Source: Eublepharis macularius | Lineage: Eukaryota; Chordata; Lepidosauria; Squamata; Eublepharidae | Assembly (NCBI RefSeq): GCF_028583425.1 | Contig: NC_072798.1 | Coordinates: 12,836,501 to 12,900,500, forward strand | DNA length: 64,000 nucleotides | Reading direction: 5' to 3' | In this document: in pieces, positions 31,333 to 40,837 of the stretch | Layout: each line of letters begins with the position of its first letter | Numbering within the stretch: the stretch's first letter is position 1 | Program-made: the position numbers and the translations under genes | The notes under the pieces: generated by a model | Told to the model about the DNA's origin: nothing | Database searches by the model: none | Seen by the model: the letters and a program-made list of their open reading frames with translations, nothing else

Positions 31333-33652
31333 ATGAGGCACCTGGCTACTCTGTGTTTGCTCGTGCTGGCAGGCACCCTAATAGAGGGACGCCCGTCCAA
31401 ATTAATGCCCTACCCCCACTGGAGATGTATCAATACATTAGCAGGAAATGAAATGATGGTCTGCAAGGTTGTACAGCAGAGCAATATGACCACCCCCACG
31501 GATCGCACTAACTTCCGCAGTTGCGAAGAGCAGTGGATCCGACCCCCAGAGCTTGTTATTTTATGTGTGGGAGTGAAAACTCTGTCTCAAGAATTAGTCT
31601 GCTACTCGCCCACGGATACAGTTTCACCACTTGCTCCGATTCCATGTATGTTTCTTCCCCGTATCAGGCCAGCCCCCACCGCAGTCCCGGTGGTAGACAA
31701 ATATACCACCCCTGCCAATGTCGAAACCTCGCCATTTGTCACTGAGGCTTTCGGACCATACTGTGAAGTTATTTTAGTGTCGGCCGCAGTATGGAAGGCA
31801 GGAGACCCCTTTAGAATGACCATCCTACTAGGCACTACTACCACTGAGTCTGCATCAGTCACTATCACGCCCCCTTCAGGCGCAGTTCTCTCCTTTGCTA
31901 TAGAACGCTGGGAGAACCTGACCTGGATTGTAAAGGAGGAAGACCTAGCCAAACACGGCCCACCCGATTGGATACTGGTTCAACAGACGCCCGAATGCCA
32001 AACCAAGCCCCTAGTAGAGAAATTTCACCGGCTTGGGCTGCTCTTTGTAAATTTGACTCACGAACCAGGCAATTATTCCCTGCTAGTCCGGACCCAGGAG
32101 ACCCACACCATCCAAATTGACCCTTTGATTGTTAGCAATAAACAATTAAGCCAAGGCGGCACGCATATAGTGGGCTCCCATGTTTTGAAAACTGACATTC
32201 GAGAGAGAGTTCTAGTCCGCCCGCAAATGTCTTTAAAAGAGATCCGCATAGACTTAGCTGAACTAAATGTAACCCAGAGGCTGCCGCAGTGCGCTCCCTA
32301 TCTGGAGGCCGGTAGCAAGGGTTGGAATGCATGGCTACAACTGTGGATCGATCCCTCTCCCTCTCTCTCGCGTGCCAGACGAAGCATTGCCGACTGGACT
32401 GCTCCTGCAGCCGGAGGCTTAGCAATCATGGATTCGGTCAACATTGAGACTCTCGCTAATAAGTTTGCCCATGTCACGACTAGCATCTCTGACTTAGGTA
32501 AACCGGTGGTGCAGTCCCTAAATTCCATTTCGAATGGGCAACACGAGATCAGCTCCATTTTAGTTAACTGGGAGAGTCAAATTGAAAGAGATTTTTCTCT
32601 GCTGCTCAAAGGAACACAGTCTTTTGAACGCAACGTGTCAATAGCCATGGCATGTATGCAAGCCCAACAATTAAATCAGGCTGTGGCCATGGGGCTAATT
32701 CGGCAAGCCATGGACGGGCACTTGCCCCTGGAAATTAAAAGATTGATTATGCCCAAATTGTCACCCATAGAACTGGAGCTTGAATCCTGGTGGTCTCTTG
32801 TAAATTCCTCGTTCTCACCGACCACCCAGGAGCTTAAATTATTTTTATTAACGGCCAGTGCGCACGAGTCATTCTACGTGTATCCAGTCGTGCCTCTGGG
32901 ACTCCAAGTCAGTGACACCGAAGTCCTCTACGCTCGCCACCCCGACCATTGGGCCCGCTTCACCCCGACTGGATGGCAGCTCGTCAGCCTCCAAGGGTGC
33001 CAGCATCGAGACCAGACCGGCTTCATCTGCCAAGACCAAGCCTTTGCACCACATCACCCCTGTGTAGCCCCGCAAGTCGACGCCCTCAACGAGTGCCCCT
33101 TCGAGGTCGTCCGGGAGAACAGCTCCGCTGTCGTCTACATTGGGAAAGGATGTGCCTGCGTGCGCACGGCCTGCGATTTTGTGGTCCTGAACTCGTTCCA
33201 GCTGAAGCCCGTGATCCCGGGAGTCAATCGCTGCTTTTGCAACCTGTCTTCGGTGGCAGCCTGCGACTTCACCTACACGGTACCGGTCTGGACCCAAGAA
33301 GAGATCCTGGTGGCACCCTCCATCTATCGTTATGTGAAGCCCATTCCCCTTGGCATCGGTCTGGAATTAATCCACGAGCTCCTGGCCCACCCGCAGCTCC
33401 ACCGCACCCTCCAGAGCATCCAGAGGGACGGGGACACTACTGCTTTGGTTGTGTCCCACAACGGCAAGGAGATTTTGGATCTTGTCCAACAGATCAAGAC
33501 CACCGGTGAGCACTCGTGGTGGGAAACCCTCTTTGGCTGGAGCCCCACCGCCACTGGAATTTACAATTTGGCTTTGCACCCGATCGTCGTTATTTTGGCC
33601 TTTCAAGTTTTGTTGTGTGCCTCACTGCTTTACCTGGGCTGTTGGAGCCGCC
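31333..33652 (+). CDS. env: ERV envelope glycoprotein, interrupted in its C-terminal tail
   Basis: Type I membrane glycoprotein for entry. It has a hydrophobic signal peptide at about 1-20 and nine N-glycosylation sequons. A furin-type site RARR at residues 347-350 divides a surface subunit of about 350 residues from an unusually long transmembrane subunit of more than 420 residues. The latter has a helical region, a cysteine cluster (about 555-650), a GWSPTATG motif before the membrane, and a membrane span at about 745-770. The typical gammaretroviral CX6CC is not evident; epsilon-like envelopes are my best comparison. The gypsy element enters after 33652, just beyond the span, so this copy reads four foreign codons to a stop at 33664-33666. 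The original tail resumes in frame downstream of the element and ends at 39372-39374. Confidence 0.8.
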
Positions 33653-34119
33653 TGTCCGGGGTCTGAGCCCCAGCCCCCAGACTTGACAAGAGGGAACAGC
33701 AGGGGACAAAAGGGTGGCAGCAACCCCACCCCCCAAGCCGGCAACCAGGGCCAGAACCTACCTACTCCAGGGGGAAGGGGTAAAAGGCCAGAACCTCAGA
33801 GGGGTGGAGGGGGCAAGGAGAGACCAGCCAGTCCCACCTTCCAGGGGGAAGAAAGGGGGCTAAGCAGGCCAGAGGGAAAGGGCCACAGCAGGGGGAATGT
33901 GGGACCAGCAGCAGCAGCAGCAGCAGCAACCCAAGCAGAGCCCTTACCTGGCAGGGAGAGGAAGCAGCCTCTACAGCCCAGAGCCACACCATGGCTAGAA
34001 GACAGCAGCCTGGCTCAGGAGTTGCTAGAAGCCAAGCCTCTCCAGGGGGGGCTGCCACAGGCATTCTGGGGGAGGAGTTGGGTAGCCCCGCCCAGCATTG
34101 CTGAGCTGGCAGCGCAGAA

Positions 34120-34265
34120 GCTGGCTAAGGCAGCACCTCATGAGCAAGGCCAGGCAAGCCCAATAGCACGGAGGCTGGCTGGGGCAGCTCCTCGTGAGCA
34201 AGGCCAGGCAAGCTCAATAGCACAGAGGCTGGCTGGGGCAGCTCCTCGTGAGCAAGGCCAAGGAG
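34120..34265 (+). repeat. 54-bp tandem repeat in gypsy LTR U3
   Basis: Units start at 34120, 34174 and 34228 (GCTGGCT...), about 2.7 copies, the later two nearly identical. The period is a multiple of three, so any frame through it repeats 18 residues. The copy in the 3' LTR is at 38684-38829. Confidence 0.8.
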
Positions 34266-34429
34266 CCCTCAGCTGGGGATGGCTTGCACTCAACCCCACC
34301 CTACCAGCAAAGCAAAGGAGCCCAGGAGGGATTAGTGGTTGGAGGGAAACACCTGGAGGGACGCACAGCTGGGCCCGGTCAGGAGAAGGAACAAGCCTAG
34401 AAGGAGGGCGGGGCAGAGAGAGGAAACCC

Positions 34430-34436
34430 TATAAAG
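34430..34436 (+). promoter_or_regulatory. TATA box of gypsy LTR
   Basis: TATAAAG in AACCCTATAAAGGGTGG. Transcription would begin near 34460, just before the first ATG of the long frame (34482). The 3' copy is at 38994. Confidence 0.7.
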
Positions 34437-34481
34437 GGTGGCTGGGAAGAGCTCTGGGGTGGTGGGTGTGAGTGAGGAGTG

Positions 34482-37400
34482 ATGATGTGGAGTGAGAGCA
34501 GTAGAATGCAAGGGTGGAGGCTTGGAGGAGAGTTCTGGAAGGAGGAGATGAAGGAGGACGCAGAGGGTAAGCAGGCCAGGTTGAGCAGGCCAGCGAGTGG
34601 ACTGGGAGGGAGTCTGGGTGAGGTATACCGCCCCTCCTTCCACAGAGCAGGGTCCTGCAGAGTCCCTGGCCCCCCTGTGACGTCAGGAGCAGACCGCCCA
34701 GTGCCACGCCCAGCGGCAGCCGCGGCAAGCCCTGACAAGTTGGTGGCCCGTACGGGGAAAGTCGTTCCGACGCAGGCGCCAGTCGAAGGGATGTATCCCG
34801 ACGCCGCAGCCCCAGCAGACCTCAGACTGTGGCTGGAGGAACGCTTGGACAGGATACGGGGGAAGCTGGAGGCGGCCTTCCAAACAGCTCAGGCAGAGCT
34901 AATGCAAGCCGTAGAGCAGCGGATGCAAGCCTGCGCCCCCACAGCCTCCTCGCCCGTGGTATGTGCGTTGGCTTGGGAAATTAACCCGCCAGCTGGCAAG
35001 AGGGTACAGAGTCTGTGCGCCACCGTGAGGATAGGCCGGCAGAGCCTGCAGGCCCTGTTGGACTCAGGGAGTGCAGTCTCGGCGATCCACACCCAACTCG
35101 TCCCAGCTGCCACCCCAGTGCACCGCTGGATCCCGGTGACGGATGTGATGGGCCGCACCCTGCCGTATCCTGCGGTCTGGGTGATGGTGGAATACCTGGG
35201 GGCGATCCGTCGCATAGAGGTCGTCAAGGTAGCCCACTTACCCCACCCAATGCTGCTGGGAAGAGATGCCCCGGAGTTCTACAGGCTGCTCAGAGAGGCA
35301 GCAGGGGGGTTGGCAGGCCCACGAGTCGCCCCAGTTCTACAAGTGGAGGAGGCCGCCGACCCAGACGAGGGTCCCTCTGTCAGACCAGGGGCAGAACCAT
35401 GGGCTGAAGACCCAGCTGGACCCCCGGCAGACCGCCCATTCCGCGATGCCCAAGGGGCAGATGAGTCCTTGCAGCACTTACGAGAGACAGCAGCTCGGGA
35501 GGAGGAGCAGGTGCGGGATGAGCGGAGGGCCCAACGGCTCCCTCGCATCGAGAAGCAAGGAGGGGTTTGGGTTCGCATAGCTCGCGCCCCAAATGGCCAG
35601 GGGGAGGTCCGCCAGCTATTGGTGCCAGCAGCCTACCGGGCCGAAGTCCTCCGCACGGCCCATGAGCATGCATGGGCCGGGCATCTGGGGCACCACAAGA
35701 CCCTGAGGAAGATCCTCGAGCGTTTCTTCTGGCCCTCAGTGAACGCAGACGTGAAGGCACACTGCCGCTCCTGCCCCACCTGCCAGAGGGTGGCAGCGAG
35801 ACGCCCGCCAAAGGCCCCTCTTTCCCCGCTGCCAGTGATGGGGGTGCCCTTCCAGCGGATAGCGATGGACTTCATCGGCCCACTGCCGCGCACACCCCGG
35901 GGATACCGTTTTGCCCTGGTGATCGTGGACTATGCCACACGTTTCCCAGAGGTCATTCCTTTAAAAACTATGCAGACCCCGGGGGTGGTCCGGGCGCTGT
36001 CCAAGCTGTTCGCGATGGTGGGGCTGCCCAGCGAAATCTTGACGGACCGGGGAGGGCCCTTCCGAGCAAAGGCCATGCGTCAGCTCTGTCAGAACTTGGG
36101 GATCCGGCAGGTGTTCACCTCTGCCTACCACCCCCAAACAGATGGATTGGCAGAGCGCCTGAATCAGACGGTTAAGGAGGCCCTGAAAAAGATGACGCAT
36201 GACAAACCTCACCAGTGGGACCTGTATATCGATCCCCTGATGTTTGCCCTCCGAGAGACCCCCCAGGCCTCCACTGGCTTTAGCCCATTTGAACTACTGT
36301 ATGGGCGGAAGCCACGGGGAATGCTCTCCCGCCTGGTGGAGCAGTGGGGTCCCCAAGCCAGCCCCCCAGCTCCCCCAGTCCAGGAGTATGTGAGCCAACT
36401 CCGCGAGCGGGTGCAGCAGTTTCAAGCGGAAGCAGGCCGACAGCTGGCCCACGCCCAGACACAACAGAAGGCTGCGTACGACCGGGGTACACGACAGAGA
36501 ACCTTCCAGCTAGGGGAGAAGGTCCTCGTCCACCGCACAGTTTTCCCCAGGGAGGAGGGGGACCCCTGGCGAGGCCCCTATGTGGTGACAAAAGTATTAG
36601 GGCCCACAACCTATGAGGTCCAGTGTGGGCCTCGTCGACGTCAGAGGAAGACGCTCCATGTGAACCTGCTGAAGAGGTGGTATGAGCGGGACAGCCAGGA
36701 GTGCCGGCTGGCTGAGGACCCCCTGGAGCTTCCTGACAGTGAGCTGCCATGGACTGCCGAGGCCCCAGAGTTCGAGGAACCACAGGTGGACCCTCAGCTC
36801 GACCCTGCCCAAAAGGCCCAGCTGCAGGACCTGTGGAAGCGAGTGCCCGGGGTCTTTTCAAGACGCCCCGGGGTTACAAAATTAGTGCACCATGCCATCC
36901 CAACCCAGCCGGGGCAGTCTGCCCGGTCGACCTGGCGCCCCATTCCCCGGAAGCAGTGGGAGGCAGTGAACCAGGAGACGGAGGAGATGCTGCGCATGGG
37001 GGTCATTGAACCCTCCCAGAGTGAGTGGCGCAGCCCTATAGTGTTGGTGCCGAAGCCGGATGGGACGACCCGCTTCTGCATCGACTACCGGGAACTGAAC
37101 AAAGTGGCCAAGTTCGATGCCTACCCCATGCCCAGGGCGGACGTCCTGGTCGGGCAGCTGGGGCCAGCCCGGTACCTGTCGGCCCTCGACCTGACGAAGG
37201 GGTATTGGCAGGTACCAGTGCGCCCTGAGGATAGGGAGAAAACCGCCTTTGCCACCCCCCGGGGCCTCTTCCAGTTCCGCCGCATGCCCTTCGGCCTCCA
37301 CGGGGCGGCAGCTACCTTCCAGCGGTTGGTGGACCAAGTCCTGGGGGACTGTCGGGACTTCGCGATGGCCTATATCGATGACATCGTCATCTTCAGCCCT

Positions 37401-39035
37401 GACTGGCCCACCCACCTACGGCACCTGGAAAGGGTCCTCAAGGCACTACAGAAAGCGGGTCTGAAGGCCAATCCCAAGAAAAGCCACTTGGGGTTCCAGG
37501 AACTCAGGTACCTGGGCTTTGTGATAGGGGGAGGGCAGGTCCGGCCACCACCTGAAAAGGTGGCCTCCATCGCAGACGTGCCCCAACCACAAACCAAGCG
37601 GCAGCTCAGGCGGTTTCTGGGGCTCATGGGGTATTATGGGCGCTTCATCCCACATTTTGCGGCCCGCTCAGCCCCCCTGACTGACTGTCTGAAGAAGGGC
37701 AGCCCCAATCGTCTCAGCTGGACCCCGGAACAGGTGGCTGCCTTCACTGACCTGCGCACCGCCCTGTCCGACACAACAAAGCTGTGGAACCCGGACTTTG
37801 AGCGGCCTTTCATATTGGCAACCGATGCGTCGGCCTCAGGCCTTGGGGCAGTCCTAATGCAGGAGCAAGAAGGAATAAAGGTACCCATCCTGTTCATAAG
37901 CCGCAAGCTCCAGCCCGCGGAGCAGAAGTATGCCACCGTAGAACGGGAAGCCCTCGCCATCAAATGGGCCATAGGAGCACTACGGTATTACCTAGCCAAC
38001 AACCCGTTCACGCTAATGACGGATCACGCGCCACTCCAGTGGATGCACAGGATGAAGGAGCACAACCCCCGCATCCTGCGGTGGTACCTTTCCCTTCTGC
38101 CATTCCAATTCTCCGTAGTGTACCGCCGGGGGGCCAACCACCTTGATGCGGATTTCATGTCCCGCCTCTTCGAGCCGGGCCCCTCCGAGCCAACGTCCAG
38201 GCTAAGAGGGGGGGTGTGTCCGGGGTCTGAGCCCCAGCCCCCAGACTTGACAAGAGGGAACAGCAGGGGACAAAAGGGTGGCAGCAACCCCACCCCCCAA
38301 GCCGGCAACCAGGGCCAGAACCTACCTACTCCAGGGGGAAGGGGTAAAAGGCCAGAACCTCAGAGGGGTGGAGGGGGCAAGGAGAGACCAGCCAGTCCCA
38401 CCTTCCAGGGGGAAGAAAGGGGGCTAAGCAGGCCAGAGGGAAAGGGCCACAGCAGGGGGAATGTGGGACCAGCAGCAGCAGCAGCAGCAGCAACCCAAGC
38501 AGAGCCCTTACCTGGCAGGGAGAGGAAGCAGCCTCTACAGCCCAGAGCCACACCATGGCTAGAAGACAGCAGCCTGGCTCAGGAGTTGCTAGAAGCCAAG
38601 CCTCTCCAGGGGGGGCTGCCACAGGCATTCTGGGGGAGGAGTTGGGTAGCCCCGCCCAGCATTGCTGAGCTGGCAGCGCAGAAGCTGGCTAAGGCAGCAC
38701 CTCATGAGCAAGGCCAGGCAAGCCCAATAGCACGGAGGCTGGCTGGGGCAGCTCCTCGTGAGCAAGGCCAGGCAAGCTCAATAGCACAGAGGCTGGCTGG
38801 GGCAGCTCCTCGTGAGCAAGGCCAAGGAGCCCTCAGCTGGGGATGGCTTGCACTCAACCCCACCCTACCAGCAAAGCAAAGGAGCCCAGGAGGGATTAGT
38901 GGTTGGAGGGAAACACCTGGAGGGACGCACAGCTGGGCCCGGTCAGGAGAAGGAACAAGCCTAGAAGGAGGGCGGGGCAGAGAGAGGAAACCCTATAAAG
39001 GGTGGCTGGGAAGAGCTCTGGGGTGGTGGGTGTGA
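34482..39035 (+). CDS. pol: Gypsy Pol polyprotein with order PR-IN-RT-RH
   Basis: One frame of about 1517 codons. The first ATG lies inside the 5' LTR, and the frame crosses the primer site and ends inside the 3' LTR. Domain landmarks by position: a short helical N-terminal part (34820-34930); retropepsin DSG (35061); integrase zinc finger H...H...CX2C (35661-35780) and catalytic Asp 35868, Asp 36045, Glu 36153 (D,D-35-E); GPY/F module RGPYVV (about 36570); reverse transcriptase with FCIDYRELN (about 37075) and YIDD (37371); RNase H starting ATDASASG (37821) and a DHAPLQW motif. The RNase H stops near 38200, and the last 273 codons are LTR sequence. A conventional gypsy has integrase last. 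No capsid or zinc-knuckle Gag is present. All catalytic residues seen are intact. Confidence 0.9.
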   Translation: MMWSESSRMQGWRLGGEFWKEEMKEDAEGKQARLSRPASGLGGSLGEVYRPSFHRAGSCRVPGPPVTSGADRPVPRPAAAAASPDKLVARTGKVVPTQAPVEGMYPDAAAPADLRLWLEERLDRIRGKLEAAFQTAQAELMQAVEQRMQACAPTASSPVVCALAWEINPPAGKRVQSLCATVRIGRQSLQALLDSGSAVSAIHTQLVPAATPVHRWIPVTDVMGRTLPYPAVWVMVEYLGAIRRIEVVKVAHLPHPMLLGRDAPEFYRLLREAAGGLAGPRVAPVLQVEEAADPDEGPSVRPGAEPWAEDPAGPPADRPFRDAQGADESLQHLRETAAREEEQVRDERRAQRLPRIEKQGGVWVRIARAPNGQGEVRQLLVPAAYRAEVLRTAHEHAWAGHLGHHKTLRKILERFFWPSVNADVKAHCRSCPTCQRVAARRPPKAPLSPLPVMGVPFQRIAMDFIGPLPRTPRGYRFALVIVDYATRFPEVIPLKTMQTPGVVRALSKLFAMVGLPSEILTDRGGPFRAKAMRQLCQNLGIRQVFTSAYHPQTDGLAERLNQTVKEALKKMTHDKPHQWDLYIDPLMFALRETPQASTGFSPFELLYGRKPRGMLSRLVEQWGPQASPPAPPVQEYVSQLRERVQQFQAEAGRQLAHAQTQQKAAYDRGTRQRTFQLGEKVLVHRTVFPREEGDPWRGPYVVTKVLGPTTYEVQCGPRRRQRKTLHVNLLKRWYERDSQECRLAEDPLELPDSELPWTAEAPEFEEPQVDPQLDPAQKAQLQDLWKRVPGVFSRRPGVTKLVHHAIPTQPGQSARSTWRPIPRKQWEAVNQETEEMLRMGVIEPSQSEWRSPIVLVPKPDGTTRFCIDYRELNKVAKFDAYPMPRADVLVGQLGPARYLSALDLTKGYWQVPVRPEDREKTAFATPRGLFQFRRMPFGLHGAAATFQRLVDQVLGDCRDFAMAYIDDIVIFSPDWPTHLRHLERVLKALQKAGLKANPKKSHLGFQELRYLGFVIGGGQVRPPPEKVASIADVPQPQTKRQLRRFLGLMGYYGRFIPHFAARSAPLTDCLKKGSPNRLSWTPEQVAAFTDLRTALSDTTKLWNPDFERPFILATDASASGLGAVLMQEQEGIKVPILFISRKLQPAEQKYATVEREALAIKWAIGALRYYLANNPFTLMTDHAPLQWMHRMKEHNPRILRWYLSLLPFQFSVVYRRGANHLDADFMSRLFEPGPSEPTSRLRGGVCPGSEPQPPDLTRGNSRGQKGGSNPTPQAGNQGQNLPTPGGRGKRPEPQRGGGGKERPASPTFQGEERGLSRPEGKGHSRGNVGPAAAAAAATQAEPLPGRERKQPLQPRATPWLEDSSLAQELLEAKPLQGGLPQAFWGRSWVAPPSIAELAAQKLAKAAPHEQGQASPIARRLAGAAPREQGQASSIAQRLAGAAPREQGQGALSWGWLALNPTLPAKQRSPGGISGWRETPGGTHSWARSGEGTSLEGGRGRERKPYKGWLGRALGWWV
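34741..34758 (+). other. Gypsy primer-binding site, tRNA-Ile
   Basis: TGGTGGCCCGTACGGGGA begins three bases after the LTR and is the exact complement of the last 18 bases of vertebrate tRNA-Ile(AAU), whose 3' end is CCCCGTACGGGCCACCA. Confidence 0.85.
38204..38214 (+). other. Gypsy polypurine tract
   Basis: AAGAGGGGGGG ends two bases before the 3' LTR; it would prime plus-strand DNA. It is also read as codons of the pol frame. Confidence 0.75.
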
Positions 39036-39301
39036 GTGAGGAGTGATGATGTGGAGTGAGAGCAGTAGAATGCAAGGGTGGAGGCTTGGAGGAGAGTTCT
39101 GGAAGGAGGAGATGAAGGAGGACGCAGAGGGTAAGCAGGCCAGGTTGAGCAGGCCAGCGAGTGGACTGGGAGGGAGTCTGGGTGAGGTATACCGCCCCTC
39201 CTTCCACAGAGCAGGGTCCTGCAGAGTCCCTGGCCCCCCTGTGACGTCAGGAGCAGACCGCCCAGTGCCACGCCCAGCGGCAGCCGCGGCAAGCCCTGAC
39301 A
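38217..39301 (+). repeat. Gypsy 3' LTR
   Basis: Same length as the 5' LTR, and every stretch I compared is identical, including the AGC run and the 54-bp repeats. The pol frame stays open through its U3 to 39035. Confidence 0.93.
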
Positions 39302-39306
39302 CCGCC

Positions 39307-39374
39307 GACAGCTCCAGCGACTCCAGCTGTCTTACCGCTTGGATCACTATAACCCCGACCTTCTTCTGCCTTAA
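39307..39374 (+). pseudogene. env: Displaced end of ERV env (cytoplasmic tail)
   Basis: After the second CCGCC the sequence stays in register with the env frame that was broken at 33652 and reaches TAA at 39372-39374. It would encode about 22 residues of cytoplasmic tail. It is now separated from env by the 5.6-kb element. Confidence 0.75.
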
Positions 39375-40837
39375 GGGTTGTTCTTGGCGCCCTCCTTTAA
39401 CCCTTGTTTATTTGCTTATGTTGTTATGAACTATGACTATGTTTTATTATGTGTACGGATCCTGAACCAGCCCCATGGACGCTTTGCTGCTGGACACCGC
39501 TCCGAGGCCCTCTTGTGGACTAGGGGGGGGACATATTTCTCCACCTCCTAGCCCACGGCCAGCCTTCGAACCGACAGCCACCTCCGTGAGGACTAGAACT
39601 GTGTGCCTGAAGCCCTTCTTGCCGCCAGCCGACCCTGCTCTGCGGATTGACGCAGACAGCAAGGGGGGGTGGAAGTGTGTTTTAGAACACATGAGCTAAG
39701 CTTGCTTGTTCCTGTATATATGCAACCCAGTCCAGCAGCTATACTGCGGACTGAGCCATCTGTGATCTTTGTTGCTCTATGGTCTTATGAATTTCTTGCC
39801 ATTGCTTCTTATGAATTTTACTCCCATGAATTTAGCCCCGAACTAGTCCCTCCCTCTATTTACTGCAAGTGCGCCCATGAACTTTATCCCATGAATTTGA
39901 TTTTAACCTTTTGAATTGCCTTTTTAACCTGACTCCCTCCGCCGAGGTAATTCTAGCCTATTTATTGTTTCATGAATTTGGTTTTAACCGGGACCCCTAC
40001 TGAACGGTCTCTTTTAAATGTTATTTTATTCCTGATTTTAAGCTCTATGAATTTGGTCTTAATCTAGCCGCATGAGTTGGTCTTTTAATTGCAGAGTTTA
40101 TTTTTCTGTCCCCCATGAGCCCTTCCGTCGCCCCCCCCTCATGAATTATTTCCCCGCACTTGCTTTACTGTTGCTGCTATCATCTATGAAATCGGTTTTA
40201 ACTTCCTGAATTATCCTTTTAAACCCTATGTATCTATGTATTTATGATTTTAACCATCTATGAGTTACTCCACCCTCTATGAATTGGTCTATGCCTTGCT
40301 TGCACATTTCACTTTTACCTTGTATGAATTGCTTTTAATCCTGCATTCATGAATTGTATCCATGAATTGCCTTTGCTTTTAATCTTATACTTATGAATTA
40401 ATCCGTGTATATGAATTGTTCCTGGTTTTTAATGCTTTAACCCATCATGAATTCCGTATGAATTACCTTCATCCATGAATTAATCAATGTACACAAATAT
40501 GAATTATTGCTATTTATATGCATGAATTGCTCATTGCTGCCTATATCACTATGAATTGCTATTACTTATGAATTATTGCTATTTATTCTGACGGTTGCAC
40601 TTAGCACACCCCCTGGTGTGAACCCAGAGACCTGCAGCCCATTGGCTGATCTAAATTGCACTTATTCGGTTAGGTGGTTCTCCAAACTAAATTTTTGAGT
40701 GACGCCTCCCCCTCCTTCCCTTCCCACTCCTTTCTTCGCTCGAAGCTCGACCACCGGACATTGCCGACCCCCTCGCCTTTGAAGTCAAGTTCGGAGACCC
40801 GCGCGCCTGACATCACGGGGTCTCCGAGGGGGGGAAT
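39375..40837 (+). other. ERV 3' region with a dispersed ATGAATT motif
   Basis: About 1.46 kb between env and the 3' LTR with no credible gene. From about 39786 to 40575 TGAATT occurs about 22 times, usually as ATGAATTG or ATGAATTT and often followed by a TTTTAA motif. Two G runs (near 39522 and 39663) resemble extra polypurine tracts. The last 250 bases (40590-40837) are GC-richer and non-repetitive. Confidence 0.65.
40826..40836 (+). other. ERV polypurine tract
   Basis: GAGGGGGGGAA ends one base before the 3' LTR, as expected for plus-strand priming. Confidence 0.75.

Larger units (their letters stand above)
33653..34737 (+). repeat. Gypsy 5' LTR
   Basis: Begins TGTCCGGGG, ends CCCTGACA. 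Contains an AGC triplet run (about 33907-33929), a 54-bp tandem repeat (34120-34265), a TATA box TATAAAG (34430) and a palindromic CRE TGACGTCA (34678-34685). I see no AATAAA. I found no difference from the 3' LTR on reading both. Confidence 0.93.
33653..39301 (+). mobile_element. Gmr1-like Ty3/gypsy retrotransposon, gag-less, nested in ERV env
   Basis: A complete insertion: two 1085-bp LTRs that appear identical, 5-bp target duplication CCGCC (33648-33652 and 39302-39306), a tRNA-Ile primer site, one long polyprotein frame and a polypurine tract. The internal part is only 3479 bp. The pol domains run protease, integrase, reverse transcriptase, RNase H, the order that defines Gmr1-type gypsy elements of deuterostomes. 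No gag is encoded, so mobilisation would need Gag from elsewhere. Confidence 0.93.

Noticed and set aside
33449..34471. 340-codon frame spanning the env end and gypsy LTR
   Set aside because: It is out of frame with env and is produced by the low-complexity LTR.
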